NCBI GenBank assembly: GCA_021151825.1
Contig: JAGKWQ010000001.1
Location: 1,039,833-1,103,832, forward strand
Length of the DNA stretch: 64,000 nt
Direction of reading: 5' to 3'
Source: Cellvibrionaceae bacterium
GTDB taxonomy: Bacteria; Pseudomonadota; Gammaproteobacteria; Pseudomonadales; Cellvibrionaceae
Below are positions 25,768-35,315 of the stretch, piece by piece. The notes under the pieces were generated by a model. That model searched no databases and was not told the origin of the DNA. It saw nothing but the letters and a program-made list of their open reading frames with translations. The first letter of the stretch is position 1. Each line of letters opens with the position of its first letter. Position numbers and translations under genes: made by a program.

Positions 25768-27132
25768 ATGCAGTTAGATGAAAAACCATTCCTGGCGATT
25801 GAGCCGGAATCGCAACACCCCAGCGCGCTGGCAGCGATCAGCCTTGCCTGTGTGTTATTGGTAGCCATTAAAGGCAATGCCCTGCTGCAATACTGGCAGC
25901 AGACCCACCATATTTTTCTGGAGTTTGGCAATTTACCCACCACCAGCCAGTTAATTCCCGGCAGCCAAACCCTGGCGAACTGGCAGCAGCAGGTTAATCG
26001 TTGGAGCGATGAGCGCGCAGAGCGGATGTTGGTCGCAGGGCAATTATTACTCGCCGGAGATAGAGCCCTGCCGGAACCCCCACCTGTGGTGGTAGCACAG
26101 CCCAAATGCCCGGCAATTGCAGCCCCCAAAGCAACTGCCCCCACTTGCCCTGCACCGGCAGCGAGTGAAAAACAAACGGCAGAGCAACCGAAAACATCCG
26201 CACCGGTGGTAGCGAATATCAGCCTTGCCCCCAGTGAGAATAAAAGTGAAATAAAAGCAGCGGATGCAACCGATAGCGCATCCACGACCGATGATCCGGC
26301 CACGCCTTTTGTTATGCCCGAAGCAACACCGGAAGCGCTAGCCGCCGCTAATGCGCCTATCGCCCTGCAAACCGGTGATCGCATTTTGCTTGTGGGCGAT
26401 TCGTTGATGCAGGGTGTTGCGCCGCATTTGATTACAGCGCTCAAGCGCAATTACAAAGTGGAATCGATGGATATCAGCCGGCATAGCACGGGCCTGACCT
26501 ATCCGGCATTTTTCGATTGGCCTGCCACCGTTAAAGCCGCATTTGAACTGGAAAATTATCAGGTAGTGATTGTGTTTCTGGGCGCTAACGACCCTTGGGA
26601 TATGACCCTCCAGGGCAAATATGTTCGCTATGGCTCCGAGCGGTGGAAAGAGGTGTATAGCGCGCGAGTGAAGCAAATTATCCAGACTACGGCAGAGAAT
26701 AATGCACGTTTGATATGGCTGGGCGCACCGCCCATGGGGCGCGAAGATTTACTCGGCAAAGAGCCGTTGCTTAACGAGATCTACGCCAGTGAATCAGCCA
26801 AATATCCGTTGTTCGCCCGTTTTGTCGCGACTGCGCCCAGTTTGAGCGCTGACGGCAGCAGCTTTACCAAATTCCTGGAGTTGCCGGAACGCGGCAGTGT
26901 TATGGTGCGCACCGATGACGGGGTACATTTCACAACCCAGGGCCAGAAACTATTGGCCAAACTCACGCTGGCGCAATTTACCCATGCTGCCCCCCCCACT
27001 GAGCAACAACCTGCACAACCCGTGGCAGAACCGGGAGCGACACCTGCCGAACTGAAACCTACTGCGTCACCTGCACCCGTGGAACAGACGCCACCGGCGC
27101 AGCAGCCCAACCCGGCTATTAGTCAACGATGA
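25768..27132 (+). CDS. patB: PatB-like peptidoglycan O-acetyltransferase (SGNH, DUF459-type)
   Basis: The 454-residue protein has one N-terminal membrane helix (residues ~19-38), a Pro/Ala-rich linker (~95-195) and a periplasmic SGNH domain. Catalytic residues are S212 in VGDSLMQGV, the GAND motif and D384/H387 in DGVHFTTQG. The STGLTYPAFFDWP segment resembles Neisseria PatB, which transfers acetate to peptidoglycan. The C-terminal ~45 residues are again Pro/Ala-rich, an extension beyond the catalytic fold. The stop overlaps the ape1-like start by 4 bases. An AlgJ-like role in exopolysaccharide acetylation is the alternative. Confidence 0.8.
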   Translation: MQLDEKPFLAIEPESQHPSALAAISLACVLLVAIKGNALLQYWQQTHHIFLEFGNLPTTSQLIPGSQTLANWQQQVNRWSDERAERMLVAGQLLLAGDRALPEPPPVVVAQPKCPAIAAPKATAPTCPAPAASEKQTAEQPKTSAPVVANISLAPSENKSEIKAADATDSASTTDDPATPFVMPEATPEALAAANAPIALQTGDRILLVGDSLMQGVAPHLITALKRNYKVESMDISRHSTGLTYPAFFDWPATVKAAFELENYQVVIVFLGANDPWDMTLQGKYVRYGSERWKEVYSARVKQIIQTTAENNARLIWLGAPPMGREDLLGKEPLLNEIYASESAKYPLFARFVATAPSLSADGSSFTKFLELPERGSVMVRTDDGVHFTTQGQKLLAKLTLAQFTHAAPPTEQQPAQPVAEPGATPAELKPTASPAPVEQTPPAQQPNPAISQR

Positions 27133-28352
27133 GATATTTTTGTTTTTGCGTGTTTTTCCTGCTGGCGATCCATGTAGTCGCCGATCAACCCACCCCTGTT
27201 CATGACTACGGCGATCGCAAAGCGCCAGCGCTATGGGAAGCCTTACAGCAACTCGAACAGGGCCAGCGCGCGCAGCCCTTGCGGATTATTCAGTTAGGCG
27301 ACTCACACACGGCTGGCGACTATTTCACCGGCCAGCTTCGCCTGCGCTTGCAGCGTCAATTTGGCAATGCCGGTATCGGCTGGTTGACACCCGGTTACGT
27401 CACTAATCAACGCTCTCACCAAGTGCTGTTACGCAGCCTGGGCAAATGGACGCTCAGCGATAGCAAAATCGCCAAACACACCGGCACGTTTCCGTTAGGG
27501 GGATTAATTAATACCTCGGCGGGGAACTCGATTCTGGAGATCAAAACCAAAGAGGAACTCGCCACCGGCCAATGGCAGGTGAGCATCTGGCAGCAATCGA
27601 AACAAACCCCCTGGAGCCTGGCATTAGTCGGCGGCAAATTATCCAAATTGCCTGGGCAAGGTGATCCCAAGGCGAGCTGGCGCCTGAGCAATCAACTGAT
27701 CGACGCTAACAAAGTGAATGGTTTGCGTTTGTTAGCCCCGAGCGGCGGCAAATTGGGCGGGGTAATTCTTGATCGTCAGGCGCCCGGTATTACCCTGGAT
27801 GCATTGGGCATTAACGGTTCAGTCGCCAATGTGATCAGCCGCTGGGATACCGCCAGCCTTCGCACCCAATTACAGTGGCGCGATCCGCAATTGGTCATTC
27901 TCGCGTACGGTACCAACGAAGCCTTCGGCAAAGACCTGATTCCCGATACCTATGAAACCGAATTGCGCAACGCCATTCGCAAGGTGCGCGCCGCAGCACC
28001 CAACGCTGCCATTCTCTTGATAGGCGCACCCAGTTCAGCCAAAACCAAAGCGCCCAATATCAACGGCGGCTGCAAACTGCCATTACCGCCATCGTTAATC
28101 AAAGTACAAAACAGCCAGCGCCGTATCGCCCGCCAGGAAAAAACCTTGTACTGGGATTGGGGCGCAATGATGGGTGGCAATTGCGGCGCACAAGCCTGGT
28201 TTAAACAAGCGGTGCCATTTATGCGCCCGGACCTTGTCCATATGAGCCCCGAAGGCTATGCCGCCAGCGCTGATGCACTGTATATGGCATTAGTGCGCGA
28301 AATGGATGATGGACTTAAACGCGAAAAATTCAGGCGGGAAAAATCGCAATGA
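27129..28352 (+). CDS. ape1: Ape1-like peptidoglycan O-acetylesterase (SGNH)
   Basis: The 407-residue protein has a cleavable signal (ends near VVADQP) and SGNH motifs: S59 in QLGDSHTAGDYF, YGTNEAF, and D368/H371 in DLVHMSPEG. The GDSHTAGDYFT block, FPLGG, and the LILAYGTNEA region recall Neisseria Ape1, which removes acetyl groups from MurNAc so that lytic transglycosylases can act. Its place after patA and patB is the standard order of Gram-negative peptidoglycan O-acetylation loci. It shares 4 bases with both neighbours, so translation is coupled. Confidence 0.82.
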   Translation: MRYFCFCVFFLLAIHVVADQPTPVHDYGDRKAPALWEALQQLEQGQRAQPLRIIQLGDSHTAGDYFTGQLRLRLQRQFGNAGIGWLTPGYVTNQRSHQVLLRSLGKWTLSDSKIAKHTGTFPLGGLINTSAGNSILEIKTKEELATGQWQVSIWQQSKQTPWSLALVGGKLSKLPGQGDPKASWRLSNQLIDANKVNGLRLLAPSGGKLGGVILDRQAPGITLDALGINGSVANVISRWDTASLRTQLQWRDPQLVILAYGTNEAFGKDLIPDTYETELRNAIRKVRAAAPNAAILLIGAPSSAKTKAPNINGGCKLPLPPSLIKVQNSQRRIARQEKTLYWDWGAMMGGNCGAQAWFKQAVPFMRPDLVHMSPEGYAASADALYMALVREMDDGLKREKFRREKSQ

Positions 28353-29101
28353 CGCAACCCCATCCTGTTGCATTAATTACCGGCGCTAGCAGTGGTATAG
28401 GTGCCGCCACCGCATTACTCGCGGCAGAGCGCGGGTACGATGTGGCGCTTACCTATCTCAACCAGCAGCAACCGGCAAAAGCTATCGCCGAAAAAATTAC
28501 CGCACTGGGTCGCAAGGTTATTTTCACACCGGTTGATCTCAGTAAAGAAGCCGATATTCTCGCGTGGTTTGCGCAGGTCGACGCACATTTTGGCCGCATG
28601 GATTTGTTAGTGAATAACGCCGCGATTTTACGACAAAAATTATTTCGCGATATTGAAGCGGAAGCGTTACAACATTTATTTGCAGTCAATGTCATCGGCA
28701 GTTTTTTGTGCGCGCGCGAAGCAATAAAACGCATGAGCACCGCGAGCGGTGGCAACGGAGGATCAATTGTTAATGTGTCTTCTGTTGCATCGCGTGTGGG
28801 TTCGCCGTTTGAATATATCGATTACGCAGCAACCAAAGGTGCTGTAGATACCTTAACCCTCGGTCTCGCCAAAGAAGTGGTTGGTGAAGGTATTCGTGTT
28901 AACGCAGTGCGCCCAGGAATTATTAATACTGATATGCATGCAAAAGGAGGCGAACCCGGACGCATTCAACGTGTTGCACCATCCGTACCCATGCAACGCG
29001 CGGGCGAACCGGAAGAAATCGCCAACGCGATTTTGTGGCTTGCATCCGCAGAAGCCTCATTCGTTACCGGCACAATTCTGGATGTTTCGGGTGGCCGGTA
29101 A
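28349..29101 (+). CDS. Short-chain dehydrogenase/reductase
   Basis: The 250-residue classical SDR has the cofactor motif TGASSGIG, NNAA, the catalytic serine in NVSSVAS and Y-x-x-x-K in YAATKG. It ends with the common SFVTGTILDVSGG. Family members oxidise or reduce sugars, steroids or 3-oxoacyl-ACP; the substrate is not readable. It overlaps the ape1-like gene by 4 bases (ATGA), so it is co-transcribed with the peptidoglycan acetylation genes, although no role there is known. Confidence 0.88.
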   Translation: MTQPHPVALITGASSGIGAATALLAAERGYDVALTYLNQQQPAKAIAEKITALGRKVIFTPVDLSKEADILAWFAQVDAHFGRMDLLVNNAAILRQKLFRDIEAEALQHLFAVNVIGSFLCAREAIKRMSTASGGNGGSIVNVSSVASRVGSPFEYIDYAATKGAVDTLTLGLAKEVVGEGIRVNAVRPGIINTDMHAKGGEPGRIQRVAPSVPMQRAGEPEEIANAILWLASAEASFVTGTILDVSGGR

Positions 29102-29488
29102 AATCTGCGCAATATTTCTTTTTTAAATATCCATGAAAATTAACTACAACAAATTCAAACCTCTGATGGAAATTAATACGGTATTTAATATCCACTAAAG
29201 TAATTTAAAATGTTACTTACTCTTTTTTAATCAATTTTAGAAAATAGAAACTCTCACGTTTAATTGAAACTCCTACGCCAGTTATTTGTAGGCTTTGCAA
29301 AATCTTCGCTTAATTCATCTAAAATCCGGCTAAAACACTGCAAAAATAATTGGCACTCACCTTGCAAAAGTTAAATCGCTACGGAAATTTTCTTTATCCC
29401 GCGACAGGTAAAAAGCAGTCGCAAAAGTTATGAAGAAAAGCAAAAAAATAAATGGAACTTTTTATTAAACCATATCGAGGTGAATATC
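29102..29488. other. 387-bp AT-rich gap with sigma-54 promoter
   Basis: I find no gene. The only recognised element is the -24/-12 promoter at 29350-29366, which leaves a leader of roughly 110 bases before the CsbD gene. Confidence 0.7.
29350..29366 (+). promoter_or_regulatory. Near-consensus sigma-54 promoter of the CsbD gene
   Basis: TTGGCACTCACCTTGCA has the -24 TTGGCAC and -12 TTGCA boxes with GG and GC exactly 12 bases apart. Transcription would start near 29376, about 113 bases before the CsbD start codon. Confidence 0.75.
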
Positions 29489-29689
29489 ATGAACAAAGAT
29501 ATCGTTGAAGGTAAATGGAAACAATTGAAAGGCTCTGTGCAAAAAAAATGGGGCGACATCACTGATGACGATTTTGATCGCATCGCGGGTAACCGTGAAC
29601 GCTTCGTCGGTGTTTTGCAAGAGAAATACGGTAAACGCAAAGAAGAAGCTGAGAAAGATATTGATACCTATCTGGACTCGCTTCACTAA
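29489..29689 (+). CDS. CsbD-family stress protein (UPF0337)
   Basis: The 66-residue charged protein has the CsbD opening (DIVEGKWKQLKGSVQKKWG) and the DDFDRIAGNRERFVG core. The ATG at 29489 has GAGGTGAATATC upstream; an in-frame GTG at 29480 is less likely. CsbD proteins are small, abundant general-stress proteins of unknown biochemical role. A sigma-54 promoter upstream is unusual for this family, whose best-known member is under sigma-B in Bacillus. Confidence 0.9.
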   Translation: MNKDIVEGKWKQLKGSVQKKWGDITDDDFDRIAGNRERFVGVLQEKYGKRKEEAEKDIDTYLDSLH

Positions 29690-30033
29690 TTCTTCCTTAT
29701 CGAAGATGAAAAATTCGGTGCTGCGTGGAGAGCGTAGCCCCGAAGCTTATTTTTTGCCCGCTATAAAAATCACCGTCTCAACTTATTGTTTTATGTATAA
29801 AAACTAGCCCTCTTGCGCTCATACGCCCTTCAATACTGATTGCCATAGCCATTCAAACCTGGTCACGGGCACTGTCATAAATAGTAAATTTTATTCGCGA
29901 ATTTCACGCAAAATGCTATTTTTATAAGCATTCCTTTACCGTTAAAGGATTAATGCTGTCACAGATAAACAATACTTATTATTTGATTCCACTCGGTTAA
30001 ACCGGCTTACTACTTCTGATAAGGTCATCAGCT
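29690..30033. other. 344-bp gap before the GH3 gene, nothing definite
   Basis: The gap is AT-rich on its right side and must hold the GH3 promoter. A 33-codon frame beginning at 29706 has no convincing ribosome site. No terminator or operator stands out. Confidence 0.5.
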
Positions 30034-32610
30034 ATGAACCCTACATTTCCACTACGCTCGCTACTGTCGGGCGCGGTGCTGCTGTCACTACTTGCAGGCT
30101 GCGACTCCCACAAAGCGGAAGCACCTGCACCCGCGCCCACCGCTGAAACGGCTGCCGTCGAATGGCCCGTCATTAAAAGTGTTGTTGCCAAAGATCCCAC
30201 AGTCGAAAAACGCATTGATGAACTTCTGGCAAAAATGACGCTGGAAGAAAAAATCGGCCAGTTAATTCAACCGGAAATCCGCTATCTCACGCCGGAAGAT
30301 GTAACCAAATATCACGTCGGCTCCGTGCTTAATGGCGGCGGCAGCACACCGGGCGGCAACAAGTACGCAACCCTGGAAGATTGGGTAAAACTCGCTGACA
30401 GTTACTACAACGCCTCCGTTGATAAATCCAATGGCCGCATTGGCATTCCCATTATGTGGGGAACCGATGCTGTGCACGGTTTAGGCAATGTGGTCGGCGC
30501 AACATTATTCCCGCACAACATCGGTTTGGGCGCGACCCATAACCCTGAGCTGCTGAAAAAAATCGGCTGGGCCACCGCGCGCGAAATTGCGGCGACCGGA
30601 TTGGATTGGGATTTCTCTCCCACCGTTGCCGTTGCACGGGATGACCACTGGGGCCGCACCTATGAATCCTGGTCGGAAGATCCACGTATCGTCGGTTCCT
30701 TCGCCGGCGAAATGGTTGAAGGCCTGCAGGGTACTGGCGGCACCGATAAACCATTCACCAACGAACATGTTATCGCCACTTCAAAACATTTTATTGGCGA
30801 TGGCGGCACGTTGAATGGTGTTGATCGCGGCGAAACCCAGGGCGATGAAAAGTTTGTGCGCGACATTCACGGCGCCGGTTACTTCAGTGCGATTGAATCC
30901 GGTGTGCAAGTGGTGATGGCCTCATTCACCAGCTGGGATGGTACGCGCATGCACGGCCACAAACATTTACTCACCGATGTATTAAAAAACCGCATGGGTT
31001 TTGATGGTCTCGTTGTAGGCGATTGGAGTGGTCACAGTTTTATTCCCGGTTGCACTGCGGTGGATTGTCCGGAATCGCTAATGGCGGGCCTGGATATTTA
31101 CATGGTGCCGGAACCTAACTGGAAAGATCTCTACAATAATTTACTCGCGCAAGCAAAATCCGGCGAAGTGACTGCCGAGCGCCTGGACGATGCCGTGCGT
31201 AGAATTTTGCGGGTGAAAATTCGCGCGGGATTATTTGAAAAAGGTGCGCCATCTACACGCCCACTTGCTGGCAAAAAAGAAGTGCTCGGCGCACAGGCGC
31301 ATCGCGAAGTTGCCCGTCAGGCAGTGCGTGAATCAGTGGTACTCTTGAAAAACAAAGGCAATTTATTACCACTGAATCGTAAACAAAACGTATTGGTTGC
31401 CGGTGATGGTGCCGACAATATTGGCAAACAATCCGGTGGTTGGTCTGTGTCCTGGCAGGGCACTGGCAACACCAATGCAGATTTCCCTGGCGGCACCTCT
31501 ATTTATGCCGGAATTAAAGAAGTTGTTGATGCAGCAGGTGGTACCACCACACTCAGTGTGGACGGTTCATTTAAAGAAAAACCTGATGTCGCTATCGTGA
31601 TATTCGGTGAAGATCCTTACGCAGAAATGCAAGGCGATGCAGGTTCACTCGCCTACAAAGTGCGCGACCCAAGCGATTGGGAATTGCTGAAAAAATTACG
31701 CACGCAAGGCATTCCGGTTGTATCGTTGTTTATTTCCGGCCGCCCATTGTGGGTTAATCGTGAAATTAATGCGTCTGACGCATTTGCTGCAATCTGGTTG
31801 CCCGGCACGGAAGGTAATGGTATCGCCGATGTCATTTTCAAAAATGCGGCTGGTGCAATCAATTACGACGTTACCGGTCGCTTGAGCTTCTCCTGGCCGA
31901 AATTACCAAACCAATCGCCGCTCAATGTGGGCGATGCGAATTACGATCCATTATTTGCTTACGGTTATGGTTTGGGTTACGCCGATAAAAATACGATTGG
32001 CGATAACCTTTCCGAAGAAGGTCCACAAGCCGCACAAGCGCTCGATAAATTGGAGATTTTCAAGCAGCGCGCCATTGATCCATGGCGTTTGGAAATTATC
32101 GGTTTCCAAAACGATGTTGTGGCAGCGACCAGTAATACCGTAAAAGCGTCGTCGCTCACACTCCAATCGGTAGATCGCGATGTACAGGAAGATGCGCGCC
32201 GCGTGCAATGGCAGGGCAACGGCAATGGCCAGGTCGCTTTCTCAATTAATGATCGCCAGGATTTTATTAATTACGTGAAAGAAAATTCAGCCTTGGTGTT
32301 TGATATCAAAGTAAACGCAGCACCCAGTGATGCAACCTGGTTGCGTTTAGGCTGCGGCTCTTATTGCGCATCCGATATCGACCTGACTGAACAACTGAAA
32401 GGCTTTGCAGGAAAAGAATGGCAAACCATCACTGTGCCCTTGAGTTGCTATCCAAACTCAGGCGCAAATTTCGGTGTAACCCAACCACCGGAAGAGTTCT
32501 GGACCCAGGTCCTGCAACCTTTCTCACTCATTACCAAAGGCACACTGGATATTACCTTCGCCAATGTGAGCGTAGTGAAAGGTGCGGGTAAAGATGTTGC
32601 TTGTCCTTAA
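30034..32610 (+). CDS. GH3 exo-beta-glucosidase lipoprotein with C-terminal ExoP-like domain
   Basis: The 858-residue enzyme begins with a signal peptide ending in an LLAGC lipobox, so it is membrane-anchored. The GH3 barrel follows (residues ~60-390; MTLEEKIGQL, WGTDAVHG, nucleophile D330 in VVGDWSGH). The second alpha/beta domain has IFGEDPYAEMQGD, whose glutamate is the likely acid/base. About 170 C-terminal residues resemble the galactose-binding-like domain of Pseudoalteromonas ExoP and Cellvibrio Cel3-type glucan glucohydrolases. It would release glucose from beta-1,4- or beta-1,3-glucan oligosaccharides at the cell surface or in the periplasm. A strong terminator follows. Confidence 0.92.
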   Translation: MNPTFPLRSLLSGAVLLSLLAGCDSHKAEAPAPAPTAETAAVEWPVIKSVVAKDPTVEKRIDELLAKMTLEEKIGQLIQPEIRYLTPEDVTKYHVGSVLNGGGSTPGGNKYATLEDWVKLADSYYNASVDKSNGRIGIPIMWGTDAVHGLGNVVGATLFPHNIGLGATHNPELLKKIGWATAREIAATGLDWDFSPTVAVARDDHWGRTYESWSEDPRIVGSFAGEMVEGLQGTGGTDKPFTNEHVIATSKHFIGDGGTLNGVDRGETQGDEKFVRDIHGAGYFSAIESGVQVVMASFTSWDGTRMHGHKHLLTDVLKNRMGFDGLVVGDWSGHSFIPGCTAVDCPESLMAGLDIYMVPEPNWKDLYNNLLAQAKSGEVTAERLDDAVRRILRVKIRAGLFEKGAPSTRPLAGKKEVLGAQAHREVARQAVRESVVLLKNKGNLLPLNRKQNVLVAGDGADNIGKQSGGWSVSWQGTGNTNADFPGGTSIYAGIKEVVDAAGGTTTLSVDGSFKEKPDVAIVIFGEDPYAEMQGDAGSLAYKVRDPSDWELLKKLRTQGIPVVSLFISGRPLWVNREINASDAFAAIWLPGTEGNGIADVIFKNAAGAINYDVTGRLSFSWPKLPNQSPLNVGDANYDPLFAYGYGLGYADKNTIGDNLSEEGPQAAQALDKLEIFKQRAIDPWRLEIIGFQNDVVAATSNTVKASSLTLQSVDRDVQEDARRVQWQGNGNGQVAFSINDRQDFINYVKENSALVFDIKVNAAPSDATWLRLGCGSYCASDIDLTEQLKGFAGKEWQTITVPLSCYPNSGANFGVTQPPEEFWTQVLQPFSLITKGTLDITFANVSVVKGAGKDVACP

Positions 32611-32633
32611 TTAACGTTTAGCGTTTAGAAAAT

Positions 32634-32668
32634 AAAAATCCCCGCCAGCAAAACTGGCGGGGATTTTT
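32634..32668. terminator. Strong bidirectional terminator after GH3 gene
   Basis: A 15-bp perfect stem (AAAAATCCCCGCCAG and its complement) encloses a 5-base loop, with A- and T-tracts on both sides. It can end the GH3 transcript and the converging halogenase operon. Confidence 0.92.
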
Positions 32669-32786
32669 AATAGCAGCCCAAAGCACCTCGTGTTGGTGAC
32701 AGAATACCGAAGCTATCCCCCATTAACACACCCGCACTGAGTTAATTCCGTCAGTACATACGTGCCCGTTTTTTGAATTACGAAGA

Positions 32787-34286
32787 TTACATCCCGCTGT
32801 TGCAATATTTATTAATAAAATGTTGATGGGTTGATAGTGTAGCCATGTTTTTATCAACATCAGCCGCAACACTGCTCAGGAAATGTTGTAGCTCTCGTTC
32901 CGACATCAGGTCAACAATAGGATGGTATGACGAAGGCATAAGCCCCTGCCCAAGCATCACTTGAGTCCAGGAATCCAAACGGAATAATTCACCTTCAACC
33001 TGGTAGGATTTCCCATAATCTTTAAAAATATTCATTCGACGCATAAGGTCATCAGGAACGTCCATATCTTTACAATAACGCCAGAAAGGACTGTCATCAC
33101 GCTCCGTCGCTTTGTAGTGCAATATAATAAAATCTCTAATTCTTATAAATTCGCTTTCTGCCTGCGCATTAAATTCATCAACAATAGACTGCCTGATCTC
33201 ACCATGAGGAAACAACTGCAACAAACGAGTTATTGCTGTCATTATCATATGAATACTGGTTGACTCCAATGGCTCCAAAAAGCCGGAAGCAAGCCCCACT
33301 GCGATACAGTTTTTATTCCAGGTTTTTTTGCGTTTTCCGGTTTTAAATTTTATTACCCTGGGTTCAATGAGCACTTTTCCCTCTACGCTCGACAGCAGCA
33401 GATTGATTGCTTCATCATCCGACATATAACGACTGCTAAACACCAACCCGTTGCCAACCCTGTGCTGCAACGGAATTTTCCAACGCCAACCAGCATGATG
33501 TGCAATCGATCTTGTATAAGGCACAGCAGGGGCAGTTGTTTCAGTCTGGATGGCAATAGCACTGTCACAAGGCAACCAATGCCCCCATTCTTCAAAACCT
33601 GTCTGCAAGGTCTGCTCGATCAATAGGCCTCTCATGCCCGTGCAATCTAAAAATAAATCACCTGATATTTCCTGGCCAGACTCCATTTTGAGTGAAGTAA
33701 TAAATCCAGATTCAGGATGTTGAAGTACTTCCGCTATTTTCCCTTCAACGCGTTTTACACCGCGCACTTCTGAACGCGCCCTGAGAAAACTGGCGTAGCG
33801 TCCGGCATCAAGATGAAATGCATAATTTATTTTTGCTTGATCATTAATAGAAAAGAGATCTTTTAATGCTGCTTTGTATTCGAGGCAGTAATCACCAAAC
33901 TCTTGCGCTATCCCCAACTTTCGCCCCCTGAGCCAAAAGTGAATAAAGTCGGTAATTAATGTTTGCTTGCCGGTAATACCAAAGGAATGGAAATATTTTT
34001 CACCAATTTGTTTCCAGTTTTCAAATTGGATGCCGAGCTTAAATGTAGCATTTGTTGCGCGCATAAACTCCTGTTCGTTAATACCCAACAGCCGATGAAA
34101 AGTTCTCATGGGAGGAATGGTAGCTTCGCCGACACCAATGGTTCCTATTTCCTGAGACTCCACCAGGGTAATATCGAGCAACTCGCCCATTTGGTTAGAT
34201 AACGCAGCCGCTGCAATCCAACCTGCGGTGCCACCGCCAGCAATCACTATCTTCATTTTTTTATTTAGCATTTCATTATTTTTCAT
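32787..34286 (-). CDS. Flavin-dependent tryptophan-halogenase-like protein
   Basis: The 499-residue protein has the FAD motif GGGTAGW, VGEATIPPM, the catalytic-type lysine K83 (TFKLGIQFENW), the halogenase signature W-x-W-x-I-P (GWRWKIP) and the LEPLEST block with the conserved glutamate. The key residues of PrnA/RebH are therefore kept. Such proteins are common beside TonB-dependent receptors in carbohydrate-degrading bacteria, where their substrate is unknown. It starts 9 bases after the cupin-like stop. The start is uncertain: ATGs at 34286 and 34256 both lack a strong ribosome site, and the FAD motif is near either. Confidence 0.88.
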   Translation of the reverse strand: MKNNEMLNKKMKIVIAGGGTAGWIAAAALSNQMGELLDITLVESQEIGTIGVGEATIPPMRTFHRLLGINEQEFMRATNATFKLGIQFENWKQIGEKYFHSFGITGKQTLITDFIHFWLRGRKLGIAQEFGDYCLEYKAALKDLFSINDQAKINYAFHLDAGRYASFLRARSEVRGVKRVEGKIAEVLQHPESGFITSLKMESGQEISGDLFLDCTGMRGLLIEQTLQTGFEEWGHWLPCDSAIAIQTETTAPAVPYTRSIAHHAGWRWKIPLQHRVGNGLVFSSRYMSDDEAINLLLSSVEGKVLIEPRVIKFKTGKRKKTWNKNCIAVGLASGFLEPLESTSIHMIMTAITRLLQLFPHGEIRQSIVDEFNAQAESEFIRIRDFIILHYKATERDDSPFWRYCKDMDVPDDLMRRMNIFKDYGKSYQVEGELFRLDSWTQVMLGQGLMPSSYHPIVDLMSERELQHFLSSVAADVDKNMATLSTHQHFINKYCNSGM

Positions 34287-34295
34287 TTATCGGCA

Positions 34296-35315
34296 TCAAC
34301 GATTCAGTTTATTAATAAGCAGGGCCCTTAATTTTCTAACGCCCAGTCTATCCAGAACATGGAGAAAACCTCTCGCCTCTACGGGAATAAAGGCGTTGGA
34401 TTTTTCAGCTCCATCAAAAATGTAATGATTAAAAATATGTCTCCAGGCTTCTCGCTCATGGGCGGACTTATCCCTGACACCAAGCATGGCCATATACAAT
34501 GCATTCATACCTGACGTTAAAAACGCAGGAGCATCTTCCCACCAGTAGTTAACAAGAATGTTGTAAGGCTCCAGACTTTCCACATGATGCCACCACATAC
34601 TCGGTATATATAACGCATCTCCCGGCTCCAGCTCAGCAAACCGGGCAGTTAATAATGCATCGCGAAATCGGGGGAATTTTTGAAAATCAGGATTTTTAAA
34701 ATCAACCAGGCTGATAACTTGCCCACCGGGTGTTGGCTCCAGCGGGCCGGGATAGAGATTGCTTATTTGATCTGGTGGAAAAAGCGTAAACCTGCGTTTG
34801 CCCGCCGCACAACACGCGATGTTATCCAGCGCATCAAAATGACAAGTAGCTGTCGTGGCACCCCCAATCCAGATGCTCACCCGCTCTGCCATTGCATCAG
34901 GATGTTTATTGCGAGGAATGACAATTTTGTTTTTATCGTTAAATCCAGGCAAGTGCGTATCAATAATATTGGATGCAATATAATACGCTGGAGCATCTAT
35001 TTGATTCACGCCATCCAGAATTGCATCCAGGGTTTCATCAATACGGCCTTTAAAGCTTTCATAGTCAAGACTGGTACAATTGTCGTTGTAAAACATGCGG
35101 CCGTTATTTTCCGCGGGGATTTTACATACGATGGTAGAGTTACCATTATAAAATGATTTCAGATAATCAACGGACGCTTGATCGGAAACTTGCCCGGCTT
35201 GAACCATCGGCCAATCGCCAACCAACTGTTTAAAAACAACAGGTTCTGCAGAATTAATGACATCTTTTGGAATGTTAAAAGAATTAATTCCATGCAAAAT
35301 CTTTATTGTTTTCAA
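34296..35315 (-). CDS. Cupin/JmjC-like (Cupin_8) putative Fe(II) oxygenase
   Basis: The 339-residue protein has the HxD iron site in CHFDALDN, the KRRFTLFPP block and a distal histidine in PSMWWHHVES, as in FIH/JmjC-type 2-oxoglutarate oxygenases. Its start appears to be TTG at 35315, overlapping the SapC stop by 4 bases, with no better ATG nearby. Together with SapC and the halogenase-like protein it forms a conserved but uncharacterised operon beside a TonB-dependent receptor. Hydroxylation of a protein or an imported ligand is a guess. Confidence 0.85.
   Translation of the reverse strand: MKTIKILHGINSFNIPKDVINSAEPVVFKQLVGDWPMVQAGQVSDQASVDYLKSFYNGNSTIVCKIPAENNGRMFYNDNCTSLDYESFKGRIDETLDAILDGVNQIDAPAYYIASNIIDTHLPGFNDKNKIVIPRNKHPDAMAERVSIWIGGATTATCHFDALDNIACCAAGKRRFTLFPPDQISNLYPGPLEPTPGGQVISLVDFKNPDFQKFPRFRDALLTARFAELEPGDALYIPSMWWHHVESLEPYNILVNYWWEDAPAFLTSGMNALYMAMLGVRDKSAHEREAWRHIFNHYIFDGAEKSNAFIPVEARGFLHVLDRLGVRKLRALLINKLNR

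Noticed and set aside
29706..29807. 33-codon frame after the CsbD gene
   Set aside because: The only ribosome-like sequence abuts the ATG, composition is not coding-like, and no homology can be recognised.
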